Shown: positions 30,175 through 40,809, numbered from the stretch's first letter. The stretch is 64,000 nucleotides of DNA from Aquificota bacterium (GCA_015486015.1 WFSL01000024.1:105780-169779); one strand, 5' to 3'. Made by a program: numbers and translations. Notes: a model not told the origin generated them from the letters alone.

Positions 30175-31332
30175 ATGTTAGAGAGGGGTGTTGTAGAAGG
30201 TCGGGTCAGTGAGGATCTCATGAGAGAGACCCTCAAGACCAAGGAGATATGGATCAACATGGGTCCTCAGCATCCCAGTACCCATGGGGTGCTTAGGCTT
30301 GTTCTTGCGTTAGAGGGTGAAAGGATTGTAGACACAGAGGTGGTGATAGGTTATCTTCACCGGGGGATGGAAAAGCTGGCAGAATCCCTTACCTATCCCC
30401 AGTTCCTCCCGTACACAGATCGCTTAGATTACATATCATCTAATGCCATGAACTTCGGGTATGTTCTGGCCATGGAGAAGCTTATGGGGATAGAGGTTCC
30501 TGAGAGGGCTCAGTACATTAGGGTAATGATGGCAGAGCTCACAAGGATCTCCAGCCACTTGGTCTGGCTGGCTACCCACGCCTTGGATATTGGAGCCATG
30601 ACGGTCTTTCTCTACTGTTTCCGTGATAGGGAGGCCATATTGGACCTATTTGAGATGGTATGTGGCGCCAGGCTAACTACCACCTACTTCAGGATAGGGG
30701 GTGTGGCTAACGACTTACCAGAGGGCTTCATTGAGCAGGCGAGGGAGTTTTGTAAGGTATTCCCTAAGAAGGCTAAGGATTACGATGACCTCATATTAAA
30801 GAACAGGATGTGGTTAAGCAGAACGGTGAATGTGGCCAAGATATCTGCGGAAGATGGGCTCAACTTGGGTCTGTCTGGGCCAAGCATCAGGGGTTCGGGG
30901 GTCTATTGGGATATCCGTAAAGATGAGCCTTACTCCAATTACGACAAGCTGGACTGGGAGATCGCGGTGGAGTCCGGCTGTGATGTATATGCCAGGTATT
31001 TGGTGAGGCTCAAGGAGATGAGGGAGTCCTGTAAGATCGTTTCCCAATGTTTGGACATTTTGGAAAAGACCAATGGCCCCGTAATGGGCAAGGTCCCCAA
31101 AGTGATAAGGCCTCCAGAGGGGGAGGTCTATGCTTCGGTAGAGGCCCCAAAGGGAGAATTGGGGTTTTACATCGTGAGTGATGGATCCCCTAAGCCTTAT
31201 CGACTTAAGATCCGGGCGCCCTCTTTTGCCAATCTCATTTCGCTTCCTGTCATGATCAAAGGACACTTGGTGGCCGATGTGATCGCTGCCATTGGAAGTA
31301 TAGATGTGGTCTTGGGAGAAGTAGACAGGTAA
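30175..31332 (+). CDS. nuoD: NADH-quinone oxidoreductase subunit D
   Basis: The 49-kDa-type subunit, 385 residues, forming the quinone-binding site with NuoB. Conserved stretches are [18 protein letters not shown] with the quinone-site histidine, [31 protein letters not shown] and [28 protein letters not shown]. The C-terminal segment is [20 protein letters not shown]. Of two ATGs (30169, 30175) I prefer the second because GAGGG sits six bases before it and directly abuts the first. Confidence 0.96.
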   Translation: MLERGVVEGRVSEDLMRETLKTKEIWINMGPQHPSTHGVLRLVLALEGERIVDTEVVIGYLHRGMEKLAESLTYPQFLPYTDRLDYISSNAMNFGYVLAMEKLMGIEVPERAQYIRVMMAELTRISSHLVWLATHALDIGAMTVFLYCFRDREAILDLFEMVCGARLTTTYFRIGGVANDLPEGFIEQAREFCKVFPKKAKDYDDLILKNRMWLSRTVNVAKISAEDGLNLGLSGPSIRGSGVYWDIRKDEPYSNYDKLDWEIAVESGCDVYARYLVRLKEMRESCKIVSQCLDILEKTNGPVMGKVPKVIRPPEGEVYASVEAPKGELGFYIVSDGSPKPYRLKIRAPSFANLISLPVMIKGHLVADVIAAIGSIDVVLGEVDR

Positions 31333-31342
31333 GGGGGGTAAG

Positions 31343-32296
31343 ATGGGACAAGAGTTAGTGATAGCGATCATCAAGATGATAGTGGTCTTTGCTCTGGCCC
31401 TATTGGTGGTAGCTTACCTCACCTATTTAGAGCGAAAGATCATAGGCCATATGCAGTTGAGGCTTGGACCTATGAGGGTGGGTCCTCATGGACTTCTCCA
31501 GCCTATCGCTGATGGTCTGAAACTGTTTGTTAAAGAGGATATTGTCCCCCGCGAGGCCGATAAGTGGACCTACTACTTTGCCCCTGTCTTTGATTTGGTA
31601 TGTGCATTGGTGCTCCTTGCAGTAATACCTTTTTCTTATCACTTCATGGTCACCAGGCTCAACATTGGGGTGCTCTATATCCTATCTATAGCTTCGGTGG
31701 GTTCAATTGCGATCCTTTTGGCTGGTTGGGCTTCTGGATCCAAGTACCCCATCTTAGGAGGGCTGAGATCTGCAGCTCAAATGTTTTCATATGAGATATT
31801 CCTGGGTTTCTCCATCATAGGGGTACTTATGATCTCAGGGTCCTTGGATTTGGTGAAGATCGTAGAGGCCCAGAGTAGGGTGTGGAATATCGTGTATCAG
31901 CCTGTAGCCTTTGTCATCTATATCATTGCTGCCTTGGGCGAGCTTAAGAGGATTCCTTTCGATCTGCCCGAGGCTGAGAATGAATTGGTGGCTGGGCATC
32001 ATACCGAGTACAGTGGTTTTAAGTTTGCTTATTTCTTCTTAGCAGAATACGCCCATATGATAATTATCTCTTGTATGGCAGTGATCCTCTTTTTGGGGGG
32101 GTGGAAGGGGCCAGTACTCCCTGGGATAGTTTGGTTTCTCATAAAGATATGTGCATTTTTCTACTTCTTTATATGGGTAAGGGGGACGTTTCCCAGATAC
32201 AGGTATGACCAGTTTATGGCCATTGGGTGGAAGATTATGTTGCCTGTGGTTCTGGCCAATATCGTAGCCACAGGCGTGGTAATGAGGTTGGTTTAG
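31343..32296 (+). CDS. nuoH: NADH-quinone oxidoreductase subunit H
   Basis: The 317-residue membrane subunit that joins the peripheral and membrane arms, with about eight helices. Conserved motifs are [40 protein letters not shown] near the start, the acidic loop [40 protein letters not shown], and [18 protein letters not shown] near the end. The gene directly follows nuoD where nuoE, F and G would sit in a 14-subunit operon. Confidence 0.95.
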   Translation: MGQELVIAIIKMIVVFALALLVVAYLTYLERKIIGHMQLRLGPMRVGPHGLLQPIADGLKLFVKEDIVPREADKWTYYFAPVFDLVCALVLLAVIPFSYHFMVTRLNIGVLYILSIASVGSIAILLAGWASGSKYPILGGLRSAAQMFSYEIFLGFSIIGVLMISGSLDLVKIVEAQSRVWNIVYQPVAFVIYIIAALGELKRIPFDLPEAENELVAGHHTEYSGFKFAYFFLAEYAHMIIISCMAVILFLGGWKGPVLPGIVWFLIKICAFFYFFIWVRGTFPRYRYDQFMAIGWKIMLPVVLANIVATGVVMRLV

Positions 32297-32307
32297 GAGG
32301 TATTAAG

Positions 32308-32760
32308 GTGGGGCTGGTGAGCAAGATATTGATGAAAGACTTGGCCATAGGCCTGAGACGTACCATCACCTATAACTACCATAAGGCCATTACCATGCAG
32401 TATCCCAAGGAGAAGTGGACCCCTTACCCTGCCTTTAGGGGTATAATCCGGCTCCTTCATGACGAAGAAGGGAATCTGAAGTGCATTGCATGTGGTATGT
32501 GCGCCAGGGCCTGTCCCGTGGGCTGTATCACGGTTAAGGGGGAGGGAAAGGGGAAGGAGAGGAAACCGGTAGAGTTTACCATAAATTTTGGTCAGTGCCT
32601 CTTTTGTGGTCTTTGCGTTGAGGCATGCCCTGTAAAAGGGAAGGCGATTGAGATGACCAGTTACTATGAGGCAGCAGCGTACGACAAGGAGGAGTTCATA
32701 TTCGATATTCAGAAGCTCCAGGCTGACTACAAGGCTTGGGAAAGGACATTTAGAAAGTGA
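32308..32760 (+). CDS. nuoI: NADH-quinone oxidoreductase subunit I
   Basis: The 150-residue ferredoxin-like subunit with two [4Fe-4S] clusters (N6a, N6b). Both motifs are intact: [16 protein letters not shown] and [18 protein letters not shown], the latter with the CxxCxxCxxxCP pattern. The start is GTG 32308, seven bases after AGGAGG; a longer frame extends into nuoH but has no ribosome site. It lies 11 bp after nuoH. Confidence 0.94.
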   Translation: MGLVSKILMKDLAIGLRRTITYNYHKAITMQYPKEKWTPYPAFRGIIRLLHDEEGNLKCIACGMCARACPVGCITVKGEGKGKERKPVEFTINFGQCLFCGLCVEACPVKGKAIEMTSYYEAAAYDKEEFIFDIQKLQADYKAWERTFRK

Positions 32761-32773
32761 AAGGGGTTGAGCC

Positions 32774-33286
32774 ATGAGTTGGGCACAGCTTTTCTTTTAT
32801 GTCTTTGCAATCCTCGCAGTGATCATGGCCCTCATGGTGATCACCAGGAGGAAGGCTGTTCACAGTGCCATCTTCCTCATCCTTGCCTTCATATGCTTCG
32901 CTGCTACCTATGTGATCATGAACGCCGAGTTACTGGCGGCTATTCAAGTCCTGGTCTATGCAGGGGGTGTGGTGGGTCTCATCATCTTTGTGATCATGTT
33001 GGTGGGGGCAGAGGAGGGCGAGGTGAAGCAGACCCATGGACAATGGCTCATCGCTGGATTTGTAGCCCTCCTGTTAGTGGTGGAAGTGGCTTTCATCTTG
33101 TTGGGCACTTTGTTCAGGCCTACAGGTGCCTTAGCTTCCAAGATGGTCCCTGCTGGAGGGAACACAGAGGCCTTGGGGGTGGTCCTTTATACCAAATATC
33201 TCTTTCCATTTGAGGTTGCCTCTGTACTCCTGCTGGCGGCTATGATCGGGGCCATTGTACTGGCCAAGTATAAACTGAAGAGGTGA
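32774..33286 (+). CDS. nuoJ: NADH-quinone oxidoreductase subunit J
   Basis: A 170-residue membrane subunit with five helices. The family pattern is visible as [62 protein letters not shown], including the helix with a pi-bulge and the conserved Glu and Tyr. Length is typical. It is 13 bp after nuoI and 4 bp before nuoK. Confidence 0.94.
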   Translation: MSWAQLFFYVFAILAVIMALMVITRRKAVHSAIFLILAFICFAATYVIMNAELLAAIQVLVYAGGVVGLIIFVIMLVGAEEGEVKQTHGQWLIAGFVALLLVVEVAFILLGTLFRPTGALASKMVPAGGNTEALGVVLYTKYLFPFEVASVLLLAAMIGAIVLAKYKLKR

Positions 33287-33290
33287 AGAG

Positions 33291-33593
33291 ATGATCCCCT
33301 TGAGCCACGTAATAATCTTTTCCCTGGTGATATTCTTCATCGGGGTGGTGGGGGCTTTGAGCCGAAGGAATGTATTTATTGTGTTGATGTCCATTGAGCT
33401 TATGCTCAACGCAGTGAACATAGCCCTGATAGGCATATCCTCTGCTGTTGGGAACCTGATAGGCCAGGTTTTGGCCATCTTTATCATTTGCGTTGCGGCG
33501 GGTGAGGCAGCTGTAGGCATGGCTATCGTGGTTGCCCTTTACAGAAACCGGTTTACCGTGAACGTGGATGCCTTCAACCTGATGAAGTGGTGA
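33291..33593 (+). CDS. nuoK: NADH-quinone oxidoreductase subunit K
   Basis: The 100-residue three-helix subunit. [34 protein letters not shown] carries the conserved proton-pathway glutamate (IELMLNA), and the second conserved glutamate is in [22 protein letters not shown]. Size is normal for NuoK. Confidence 0.95.
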   Translation: MIPLSHVIIFSLVIFFIGVVGALSRRNVFIVLMSIELMLNAVNIALIGISSAVGNLIGQVLAIFIICVAAGEAAVGMAIVVALYRNRFTVNVDAFNLMKW

Positions 33594-33606
33594 GGGAGGA
33601 GAAGAG

Positions 33607-35661
33607 ATGGTGAAATACGCTTGGTTGGTTCCCGCCTTCCCATTGGTGGGTTTTGTGATCAATGGTCTCTTTGGGATCAGATTCATAAAGAAGAAGGCTC
33701 ACCTTGTTGCTGTGCCTGCCTTAGGGCTCTCTTGGATATTTTCCCTTTTGGTGCTGTGGGATGTGATTTGTGGCAAAACCGCCTATATCCATCTCTTCGA
33801 TTGGATTACTGCGGGGAGCTTTACCATAAAAGCGGCCTTCCTGATTGATCCCCTCTCAGCGGTGATGATGGCCGTTGTGACCACGCTCTCTTTCTGGATC
33901 CATGTGTATTCCATTGGCTATATGGAGCATGATCCAGGGTTTCCGCGGTTCTTTACTTATCTAAACCTCTTTGTCTTCTTCATGCTCATCTTAGTAATGG
34001 GCAGCAATTACGGGTTCATGTTTGTGGGTTGGGAGGGTGTAGGCCTCTGTTCGTATCTCTTGATAGGCTTTTGGTATGAGAGGGATACTGCTTCCAACGC
34101 GGGAAAGAAGGCCTTTCTCACTACAAGGACAGGGGACCTCGGCTTCATACTCGGCATGATCGCGTTGTGGTACTACCTTGGAAGTGTAGAATACAACGTG
34201 GTTTATGAGAAGGCCCACATGCTCTCTCCACAGGTAGCAACCATAATAACCTTATTGTTGTTCTTAGGCGCTGTTGGAAAATCTGCCCAGATCCCTCTTT
34301 ACGTGTGGCTTCCTGATGCTATGGAGGGTCCAACTCCTGTCTCAGCGCTTATCCATGCTGCCACCATGGTGACTGCTGGTGTCTACATGGTGGCGCGGAG
34401 CAATGTGCTCTACAACATGGCCCCCTTCTCTATGGAAGTAGTGGCCATTATAGGGTGTCTCACTGCATTCTACGCCGCCACCATTGGTACAGCTCAATAT
34501 GACCTGAAGAGGGTCCTGGCCTATTCCACTATCAGTCAGTTGGGTTACATGTTCTTGGGCTGTGGTGTTGGGGCCTACGCTGCCGGGATCTTTCATCTTA
34601 TGACCCATGCCTTCTTTAAGGGACTGCTCTTTCTTGCGGCCGGCTCTGTGATGCACGGCATGATTGATGTTTTGGACATGCGGATCATGGGAAACCTCAA
34701 AAAGTGGCAGCCCATTACCACAATCACCTTTGTGGTGGCAGCCCTTGCCCTGGCTGGGATTCCACCGTTTGGTGGGTTTTGGTCCAAGGATGAAATCCTG
34801 GCCCGTACCTTTTATACAGGCCACTATTTTCTCTGGTTTCTGGGGACCTTTACTGCTTTCCTTACCGCTTACTACACCTTCAGAGCGGTCTTTATGACCT
34901 TCTTTGGGAGGGAGAGGGTCCCACATGAAATTCAGCATCACCTTCACGAGTCTCCAAAGGTGATGACTATTCCCCTTATATTCCTCGCGTTTGGTGCAGC
35001 TTTTGCTGGATTCTTTGGTTTGAAAAACGCAGAGCACAAGCCTTATTTTGATGCCTTCTTGGCCCCAGTGATTCAGGAGTATCATCCAGTCCACCACGAG
35101 GCCTATCGAGAAACCAAGGAGGTGGTTCATAGGGCCAAGCCCAGTGGAGAGGAGGTGAAGGCCGGTGCCGCCCAGGAGGCAGAAGGGGAGTTTCCGGAGA
35201 TGTTGCTTGTGCTTATCTCTGTTGTAGCTGGTTTGCTGGGTATCCTTATTGCTTACCTCACGTTCTTGAAGAAGACGTTTGATCCTGTACGAATCATCAA
35301 GAAAACGTGGGCGTTACACAAGCTCCTTTATCATAAATACTGGGTGGATGAGATATACAATCTGCTTGTGGTTCATAGGGTGCTCGATCTTGCCTATGGC
35401 AGTTGGAAATTCGATCAATGGATCATTGATGGGGCAGTGAATGGGGCCTCTTGGCTTACCAAGACAGCTGCATGGCTTACCAGGGTATGTACGGAGCCCT
35501 TCATAATAGATGGGGCAGTGAATGGATCGGCTGAGTTGGTGAGGTTGGGGTTCAGAACTTTAAGGAGGATACAAACAGGCTTAATAGAGAGCTATATGTT
35601 TTATATAGTTTTAGGACTATTTGCGATGGTTAGTGTGTATATATTCGCACACATTCTGTGA
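33607..35661 (+). CDS. nuoL: NADH-quinone oxidoreductase subunit L
   Basis: The 684-residue antiporter-like subunit with the long lateral helix. Key residues are in NYGFMFVGWEGVGLCSYLLIGFWYERDTA (Glu), GAVGKSAQIPLYVWLPDAMEGPTPVSALIHAATMVTAGVY (Lys, His) and FHLMTHAFFKGLLFLAAGSVMH. Between the core and the C-terminal helices is a charged cytoplasmic-type linker (ETKEVVHRAKPSGEEVKAG). The last 80 residues carry a short duplication, IIDGAVNG, twice, encoded by an exact DNA repeat. Confidence 0.95.
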   Translation: MVKYAWLVPAFPLVGFVINGLFGIRFIKKKAHLVAVPALGLSWIFSLLVLWDVICGKTAYIHLFDWITAGSFTIKAAFLIDPLSAVMMAVVTTLSFWIHVYSIGYMEHDPGFPRFFTYLNLFVFFMLILVMGSNYGFMFVGWEGVGLCSYLLIGFWYERDTASNAGKKAFLTTRTGDLGFILGMIALWYYLGSVEYNVVYEKAHMLSPQVATIITLLLFLGAVGKSAQIPLYVWLPDAMEGPTPVSALIHAATMVTAGVYMVARSNVLYNMAPFSMEVVAIIGCLTAFYAATIGTAQYDLKRVLAYSTISQLGYMFLGCGVGAYAAGIFHLMTHAFFKGLLFLAAGSVMHGMIDVLDMRIMGNLKKWQPITTITFVVAALALAGIPPFGGFWSKDEILARTFYTGHYFLWFLGTFTAFLTAYYTFRAVFMTFFGRERVPHEIQHHLHESPKVMTIPLIFLAFGAAFAGFFGLKNAEHKPYFDAFLAPVIQEYHPVHHEAYRETKEVVHRAKPSGEEVKAGAAQEAEGEFPEMLLVLISVVAGLLGILIAYLTFLKKTFDPVRIIKKTWALHKLLYHKYWVDEIYNLLVVHRVLDLAYGSWKFDQWIIDGAVNGASWLTKTAAWLTRVCTEPFIIDGAVNGSAELVRLGFRTLRRIQTGLIESYMFYIVLGLFAMVSVYIFAHIL
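35428..35525 (+). repeat. direct repeat inside nuoL 3' end
   Basis: Two identical 17-base copies (GATGGGGCAGTGAATGG) at 35428-35444 and 35509-35525, 81 bp apart and in the same frame, each encoding part of IIDGAVNG. The spacer length is a multiple of three, so loss or gain of one unit would keep the frame. Confidence 0.7.
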
Positions 35662-35685
35662 AAAATTTGGAGGAGGTAGGGACCA

Positions 35686-37287
35686 ATGTATAGCAACTTT
35701 GGATCGAATGTGTTTGGCTTTCCCATCTTGTCCCTCGTCTTGTTTCTTCCATTGTTGGGTGCCATAGTAATTTTATTCATCAATAAAGAGAAAACCACCT
35801 TTATCAAATACTTCGCTTTTGGCGTCTCACTATTAGATCTTCTGCTGTGTGTTCCATTGTGGTTTGCCTTTGACAGGGCAACATGGCACTTTCAATTTAT
35901 CGAAAGGTTCAGTTGGATCAAGGCCTTAGGCGTTGAATACTACTTGGGGGTTGACGGGATAAGCTTACTACTTGTTTTACTTACCTCCTTCCTTAGCGCA
36001 ATAGCTATTCTTTCATCGTTCAACTATATTCAAGAGAGGGAAAAAGAATATTACATTGCGATGCTTGTATTGGAAACGGGTTGCCTTGGCGTTTTTGCAT
36101 CGCTGGATATGTTTCTCTTTTATGTCTTTTGGGAAGTAATGTTGGTTCCTATGTACTTTCTCATTGGTGTGTGGGGCTACGATAGAAAACTTTATGCTGC
36201 CATTAAGTTCTTCCTTTATACTTTGTTTGGCTCTATATTTATGTTGATTGCTATTATTTGTATGTACTTCTTGTACCACCATATTACTGGGGAATGGTCC
36301 TTTAACTTCGTAAATTGGGTGAACAATATGCATATCTCACCAAGCCTGCAGTTTTGGCTCTTCCTTGCATTCTTCTTGGGCTTTGCCATAAAAGTTCCCC
36401 TCTTCCCCTTCCATACGTGGCTCCCCGATGCTCACGTAGAGGCCCCAACCGCAGGATCGGTGATACTGGCAGGCATCTTACTGAAGATGGGAACTTATGG
36501 ATTTGTAAGATTTAGCCTTTCCTTCTTCCCTGAGGCCTCGAACTACTTCATACCCTTTATGGCTCTCCTTGCGATTATAGCCATCATCTACGCATCGCTC
36601 TGCTGCTTAGCGCAGGAGGACATGAAGAAGCTGGTGGCTTACTCTTCTGTAGCCCATATGGGCTTGGTAATATTGGCCATGTTTGCCCTCAACCCCATAG
36701 GGATTGAGGGAAGCATCCTTCAAATGGTGAATCACGGATTATCAACAGGGGCCTTGTTCCTTATTGTGGGTATCATTTACGAGAGGAGACATACCAGACT
36801 TATAAGAGAGTTTGGTGGCTTATCTAAGGTGGTGCCCGTCTTTGCAGCCTTCTTCATGATAACGATGCTCTCCTCTATAGGTCTCCCTGGCCTTAACGGT
36901 TTCATTGGAGAGTTTACCTGTTTGGTAGGCATATTTAGGCATTACTGGGTGTACGCTGCCTTTGCTGTCTTAGGCGTAGTATTAGGTGCAGCCTATATGC
37001 TTTGGCTCTACCAGAGGACTATGTTTGGTAGGATCACTAATGAGAAAAATCTTCACATCACCGATATGAACCTCAGAGAGTGGATTTATATGACTCCCAT
37101 AGTGCTTTGCTATATCTGGATAGGCATTTATCCCAAGCCTTTCTTTAATATTATGAAGGTGAGCGTACATCACTTGGTAGAGAGGGTGAATCCCAGCTAC
37201 TTTGAGCAGAAGGCTCAACACGAGGCTAAACTGAGGGCAGCTCTGCTGAAGGTCAAGACCACAAAAAAGGCTGACGTATTGAACTAA
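35686..37287 (+). CDS. nuoM: NADH-quinone oxidoreductase subunit M
   Basis: The 533-residue antiporter-like subunit M with 14 helices. Conserved residues are seen in LFYVFWEVMLVPMYFLIGVWGY (Glu), GFAIKVPLFPFHTWLPDAHVEAPTAGSVILAGILLKMGTYG (Lys, His) and MVNHGLSTGALFLIVGIIYERRHTR. Its base composition, especially in the first half, looks more AT-rich than the flanking nuoL and nuoN genes. It is preceded by GGAGGAGG. The C-terminal tail is short and basic (KVKTTKKADVLN). Confidence 0.95.
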   Translation: MYSNFGSNVFGFPILSLVLFLPLLGAIVILFINKEKTTFIKYFAFGVSLLDLLLCVPLWFAFDRATWHFQFIERFSWIKALGVEYYLGVDGISLLLVLLTSFLSAIAILSSFNYIQEREKEYYIAMLVLETGCLGVFASLDMFLFYVFWEVMLVPMYFLIGVWGYDRKLYAAIKFFLYTLFGSIFMLIAIICMYFLYHHITGEWSFNFVNWVNNMHISPSLQFWLFLAFFLGFAIKVPLFPFHTWLPDAHVEAPTAGSVILAGILLKMGTYGFVRFSLSFFPEASNYFIPFMALLAIIAIIYASLCCLAQEDMKKLVAYSSVAHMGLVILAMFALNPIGIEGSILQMVNHGLSTGALFLIVGIIYERRHTRLIREFGGLSKVVPVFAAFFMITMLSSIGLPGLNGFIGEFTCLVGIFRHYWVYAAFAVLGVVLGAAYMLWLYQRTMFGRITNEKNLHITDMNLREWIYMTPIVLCYIWIGIYPKPFFNIMKVSVHHLVERVNPSYFEQKAQHEAKLRAALLKVKTTKKADVLN

Positions 37288-37300
37288 AGGGGGATAAGAG

Positions 37301-38776
37301 ATGAAAATCTTAGTGCCTACGCCTGACTTAACCCTTCTCGGACCCGAAATACTGGTGCTAGTACTTGCGTGTGGGCTTCTCTTTGTAGACCTCTTCATTC
37401 CGAGGGACCGCAAAGGGGTTGTGGGGGTGTTGGCCCTTATAGGGGTTGTAGCAATTGGATTGATTACGGCTGCCTACTGGCCGGGATTATCTAACCCTGT
37501 TACTACCTTTTCTGGCACCTTTGTGATGGATAGGTTTGCCTTGATGTTTAAAGAGGTGTTCCTCTTCTGTGCAGCCATCACTATTTTGCTCTCTCTCAGA
37601 TACTTGGAGATCGAAGGCATAAGCCTTGGGGAGTACTATGTACTCATGCTCTTCTGTACCCTGGGTATGATGATCATGGTTTCTGGCGCCGACCTTATCG
37701 TCATCTACTTAGGCATAGAGACCATGGCCCTTTCTGTCTATGTCTTGGCTGGATTTATGCGCTTTGACAAAAAATGCAACGAGGCGGCCTTGAAATATTT
37801 TCTGATGGGAGTCTTCGTGTCGGGGATTCTGCTTTACGGGATAGCCCTGATTTATGCGGCTACTGGATCTACGCAGCTGTCCCAAGTCGCTCAGGTGATA
37901 AAGGAAAGGGGCCTGCTAAATAATCCATTACTCATGCTTTCTATATTCCTTTTGGCTGCTGGTTTCGGGCTGGAGATAGCTATGGTCCCCTTCCACTTCT
38001 GGGCCCCAGACGTATACGAGGGGGCGCCTACCCCCATCACTGCTTTCATTTCAGTTGCCCCCAAAGCAGCGGCCTTCGCGGCCTTGATACGTGTCTTCTA
38101 CTATGGCATTCAATTGTTGATGCCCCATTGGCAGTTGCTCCTCTGGATCATATGTGCTGTCACTATGACTATAGGGAACGTGACTGCCCTACTTCAGAAG
38201 AATTTCAAACGGATGTTGGCATACTCCAGCATCGCGCATGCCGGATATATCCTCTTAGGGGTGGTGGCTGCCAATCAGATAGGCATTCAGGGGATTATAT
38301 TTTATTTCTTTGCTTATGCCTTCATGAATATGGGGGCCTTTGGTCTTGCGATATACCTGAGGAGGGCTGATATCGTTGGAGATCAGGTAGATGATTTTAC
38401 TGGGCTCGCTCAAACTCACCCGGTGGCAGCAGTGGCTATGGTGATATTTCTCCTCTCGTTAGCAGGCATACCTCCCACAGCAGGCTTTGTTGGAAAATTT
38501 TTGCTTTTTGCCGCTGCAATAAAGGCGGGTTTCTATTGGTTGGTGGTCATCGCAGCTCTTAATTCTGTGATTGCCCTCTTTTATTATTTCAGGGTAGCTA
38601 AAGTCATGTATATGCAAAATCCCGAACCCCTTCCACAGCCTGTGCCTGGGAGAGGATTGGCTTTGGCCTTAGCGGTGGTTTGCGTCCTCACACTCCTCTT
38701 TGGCATCTATCCCCAGCCTCTCATGGCTTTGGCAAAGGGTACAGCCCATACCTTCATGATGGCCTTTATATCGTAA
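37301..38776 (+). CDS. nuoN: NADH-quinone oxidoreductase subunit N
   Basis: The 491-residue antiporter-like subunit N, the last gene of the operon. Conserved features are YLGIETMALSVYVLAGF (Glu), FGLEIAMVPFHFWAPDVYEGAPTPITAFISVAPKAAAFAALIRVF (the lysine region) and KRMLAYSSIAHAGYILLGV. Length is typical. A strong hairpin follows five bases after the stop and ends the operon. Confidence 0.95.
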   Translation: MKILVPTPDLTLLGPEILVLVLACGLLFVDLFIPRDRKGVVGVLALIGVVAIGLITAAYWPGLSNPVTTFSGTFVMDRFALMFKEVFLFCAAITILLSLRYLEIEGISLGEYYVLMLFCTLGMMIMVSGADLIVIYLGIETMALSVYVLAGFMRFDKKCNEAALKYFLMGVFVSGILLYGIALIYAATGSTQLSQVAQVIKERGLLNNPLLMLSIFLLAAGFGLEIAMVPFHFWAPDVYEGAPTPITAFISVAPKAAAFAALIRVFYYGIQLLMPHWQLLLWIICAVTMTIGNVTALLQKNFKRMLAYSSIAHAGYILLGVVAANQIGIQGIIFYFFAYAFMNMGAFGLAIYLRRADIVGDQVDDFTGLAQTHPVAAVAMVIFLLSLAGIPPTAGFVGKFLLFAAAIKAGFYWLVVIAALNSVIALFYYFRVAKVMYMQNPEPLPQPVPGRGLALALAVVCVLTLLFGIYPQPLMALAKGTAHTFMMAFIS

Positions 38777-38780
38777 ATAA

Positions 38781-38812
38781 CAGGGCCGCCAGAGCTGTCT
38801 CTGGCGGCCCTG
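38781..38812. terminator. bidirectional terminator hairpin between nuoN and groEL
   Basis: A perfect 14-bp stem (CAGGGCCGCCAGAG, 38781-38794, pairing with 38799-38812) with the 4-base loop CTGT, placed exactly between the convergent nuoN and groEL stops. There is no long U-tract, but stem strength and position support a shared terminator. Confidence 0.75.
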
Positions 38813-38825
38813 CCTGGGTTACGTT

Positions 38826-40460
38826 TTAGTACTCTGGTGGCATTGGGGGTGCAGGCTTTTCCTTTTCGGGTACTTCCACTACACCACACTCAGTGGTAAT
38901 CATGAGGCCAGCTACACTGGCTGCATTTTGGATGGCAGAGCGGACCACCTTGGTGGGATCAATGATTCCTGCCTCCATCATATCCGCAAACTGTAAGGCG
39001 GCAGCGTCGTAGCCCTTTTTCTCCTCAAGCTTCCTGGCCTCTTCCACGATTACTGATCCCTCAACGCCAGCATTGTTGCAGATCTGCTTCATGGGTTCTT
39101 CTATCACCCTCCGCACAATGTTGACACCAATGATCTCATCCTCGTCAGAGCCATCTGCCTTCATCTTCTGGATGAGCTCGTCTACAGCCTTTTGACTCCT
39201 CAGCAACGCCACACCACCACCAGCCACGATGCCTTCCTCCACTGCAGCCTTTGTGGCATTGAGGGCGTCCTCCACTCTGGCCTTCTTCTCCTTCATCTCT
39301 GTCTCAGTGGCGGCTCCCACCTTGATGACCGCTACCCCGCCCACCAACTTGGCCAAGCGTTCCTGGAGCTTTTCCCTGTCGTAGTCGGATGTGGTCTTCT
39401 CAATCTGGGCCTTGATCTGGGTGATCCTACCCTCAATCGCCTTGGTATCACCAGAGCCACCAATGATAGTGGTGTGCTCTTTATCAACCACGACCCTCTT
39501 GCACTTACCCAAATCGGAGAGTTTCACGTTCTCCAGCTTAATGCCGAGCTCCTCGGAGATTACTTGCCCGCCGGTAAGAATAGCAATATCCTTAAGCATC
39601 TCCTTCCTTCTGTCGCCAAAGCCAGGAGCCTTGACTGCGCAGGCGTTCAAGGTGCCCCTAAGCTTGTTCACCACCAAGGTGGCTAAGGCCTCCCCTTCCA
39701 CATCCTCGGCTATCACCAAGAGGGGCTTGCCAGTACGGGCTACCTCTTCAAGAAGAGGGAGCATGTCCCTGAGATTTGAGATCTTCTTCTCATGAACCAG
39801 GATATAGGGCTCCTCAAGGCTGGCTTCCATCTTTTCAGGATCTGTGACGAAGTAAGGGGAGAGGTACCCCCTGTCAAACTGCATTCCTTCTACCACTTCT
39901 AAGGTGGTCTCCAGGCCTTTTGCCTCTTCGACTGTTATGACACCATCCTTGCCCACCTTCTCCATGGCATCAGCGATAAGCTCTCCTATTTCCCTATCGT
40001 TATTCGCAGAGATAGCGGCTACCTGAGCGATCTCTTTTCTGTCCTGGACCTCCCTGCTCATATCCTTGAGGTGCTCCACTACTGCGCTAACTGCCCTGTC
40101 AATACCCCTCTTGAGGCTCATAGCATTGGCTCCAGCGGTCACATTCTTCATGCCCTCTTTGAAGATGGCCTGAGCCAGCACAGTGGCAGTGGTAGTCCCA
40201 TCACCGGCCACATCGGAGGTCTTGCTGGCTACCTCCCTTACCAACTGGGCCCCCAAATTCTCGAACTTGTCCTCAAGCTCAATCTCCTTAGCCACTGTTA
40301 CCCCGTCTTTTGTGATCACCGGTGGGCCAAACTTCTTCTCAATCACCACGTTTCTTCCCCTGGGCCCTAAGGTGGCCTTCACTGCCTCCGCCAAGAGGTC
40401 TACACCCTTGGCGATCTTTCCCCTAACCTCGTCTCCAAATAAAAGGTCCTTCGCTGGCAT
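38826..40460 (-). CDS. groL: chaperonin GroEL (Hsp60)
   Basis: The 544-residue chaperonin subunit forming the 14-mer folding chamber. It starts [20 protein letters not shown]. The ATP-site motifs are [25 protein letters not shown] and [32 protein letters not shown] is the chaperonin signature. The C-terminus ends [14 protein letters not shown] and lacks the usual flexible Gly-Gly-Met repeats. The start ATG 40460 has GGAGGTGAGGAG before it; an in-frame GTG nine bases earlier is less likely. It is co-transcribed with groS from a CIRCE-controlled promoter. Confidence 0.98.
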   Translation of the reverse strand: MPAKDLLFGDEVRGKIAKGVDLLAEAVKATLGPRGRNVVIEKKFGPPVITKDGVTVAKEIELEDKFENLGAQLVREVASKTSDVAGDGTTTATVLAQAIFKEGMKNVTAGANAMSLKRGIDRAVSAVVEHLKDMSREVQDRKEIAQVAAISANNDREIGELIADAMEKVGKDGVITVEEAKGLETTLEVVEGMQFDRGYLSPYFVTDPEKMEASLEEPYILVHEKKISNLRDMLPLLEEVARTGKPLLVIAEDVEGEALATLVVNKLRGTLNACAVKAPGFGDRRKEMLKDIAILTGGQVISEELGIKLENVKLSDLGKCKRVVVDKEHTTIIGGSGDTKAIEGRITQIKAQIEKTTSDYDREKLQERLAKLVGGVAVIKVGAATETEMKEKKARVEDALNATKAAVEEGIVAGGGVALLRSQKAVDELIQKMKADGSDEDEIIGVNIVRRVIEEPMKQICNNAGVEGSVIVEEARKLEEKKGYDAAALQFADMMEAGIIDPTKVVRSAIQNAASVAGLMITTECGVVEVPEKEKPAPPMPPEY

Positions 40461-40483
40461 GCTCCTCACCTCCCTTTCGTTGT

Positions 40484-40777
40484 CTATTCTTCGATAATGG
40501 CGTAGATATCGTCTTCTCTCATGACCAAGTACTTGTCACCGTCAATATTTACCTCGGTGCCCGCATACTTCCCAAAAATCACCTTGTCACCCACCTTTAC
40601 ACACATAGGTATTTTCTCACCACTGTCCAGGATCCTGCCATCCCCCACGGCCATCACCTCCCCTTTCTGGGGTTTCTCCTTAGCCGTATCAGGGATGATG
40701 ATTCCTCCTTTGCTTTTCTCCTCCTCCTCCTCAAAGGGCCTCACCAGTACTCTGTCATGTAGGGGCTTCACCTTCAT
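40484..40777 (-). CDS. groS: co-chaperonin GroES
   Basis: The 97-residue cap of the GroEL chamber. It reads [37 protein letters not shown], with the mobile loop that binds GroEL, then [17 protein letters not shown] and [11 protein letters not shown]. The ATG at 40777 follows AAGGAGGAG. It is first in the groSL operon, 23 bp before groL, and the CIRCE operator lies 33 bp upstream. Confidence 0.97.
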   Translation of the reverse strand: MKVKPLHDRVLVRPFEEEEEKSKGGIIIPDTAKEKPQKGEVMAVGDGRILDSGEKIPMCVKVGDKVIFGKYAGTEVNIDGDKYLVMREDDIYAIIEE

Positions 40778-40809
40778 ACCACTCCTCCTTCCACCTAGTT
40801 TTGAAAGTA

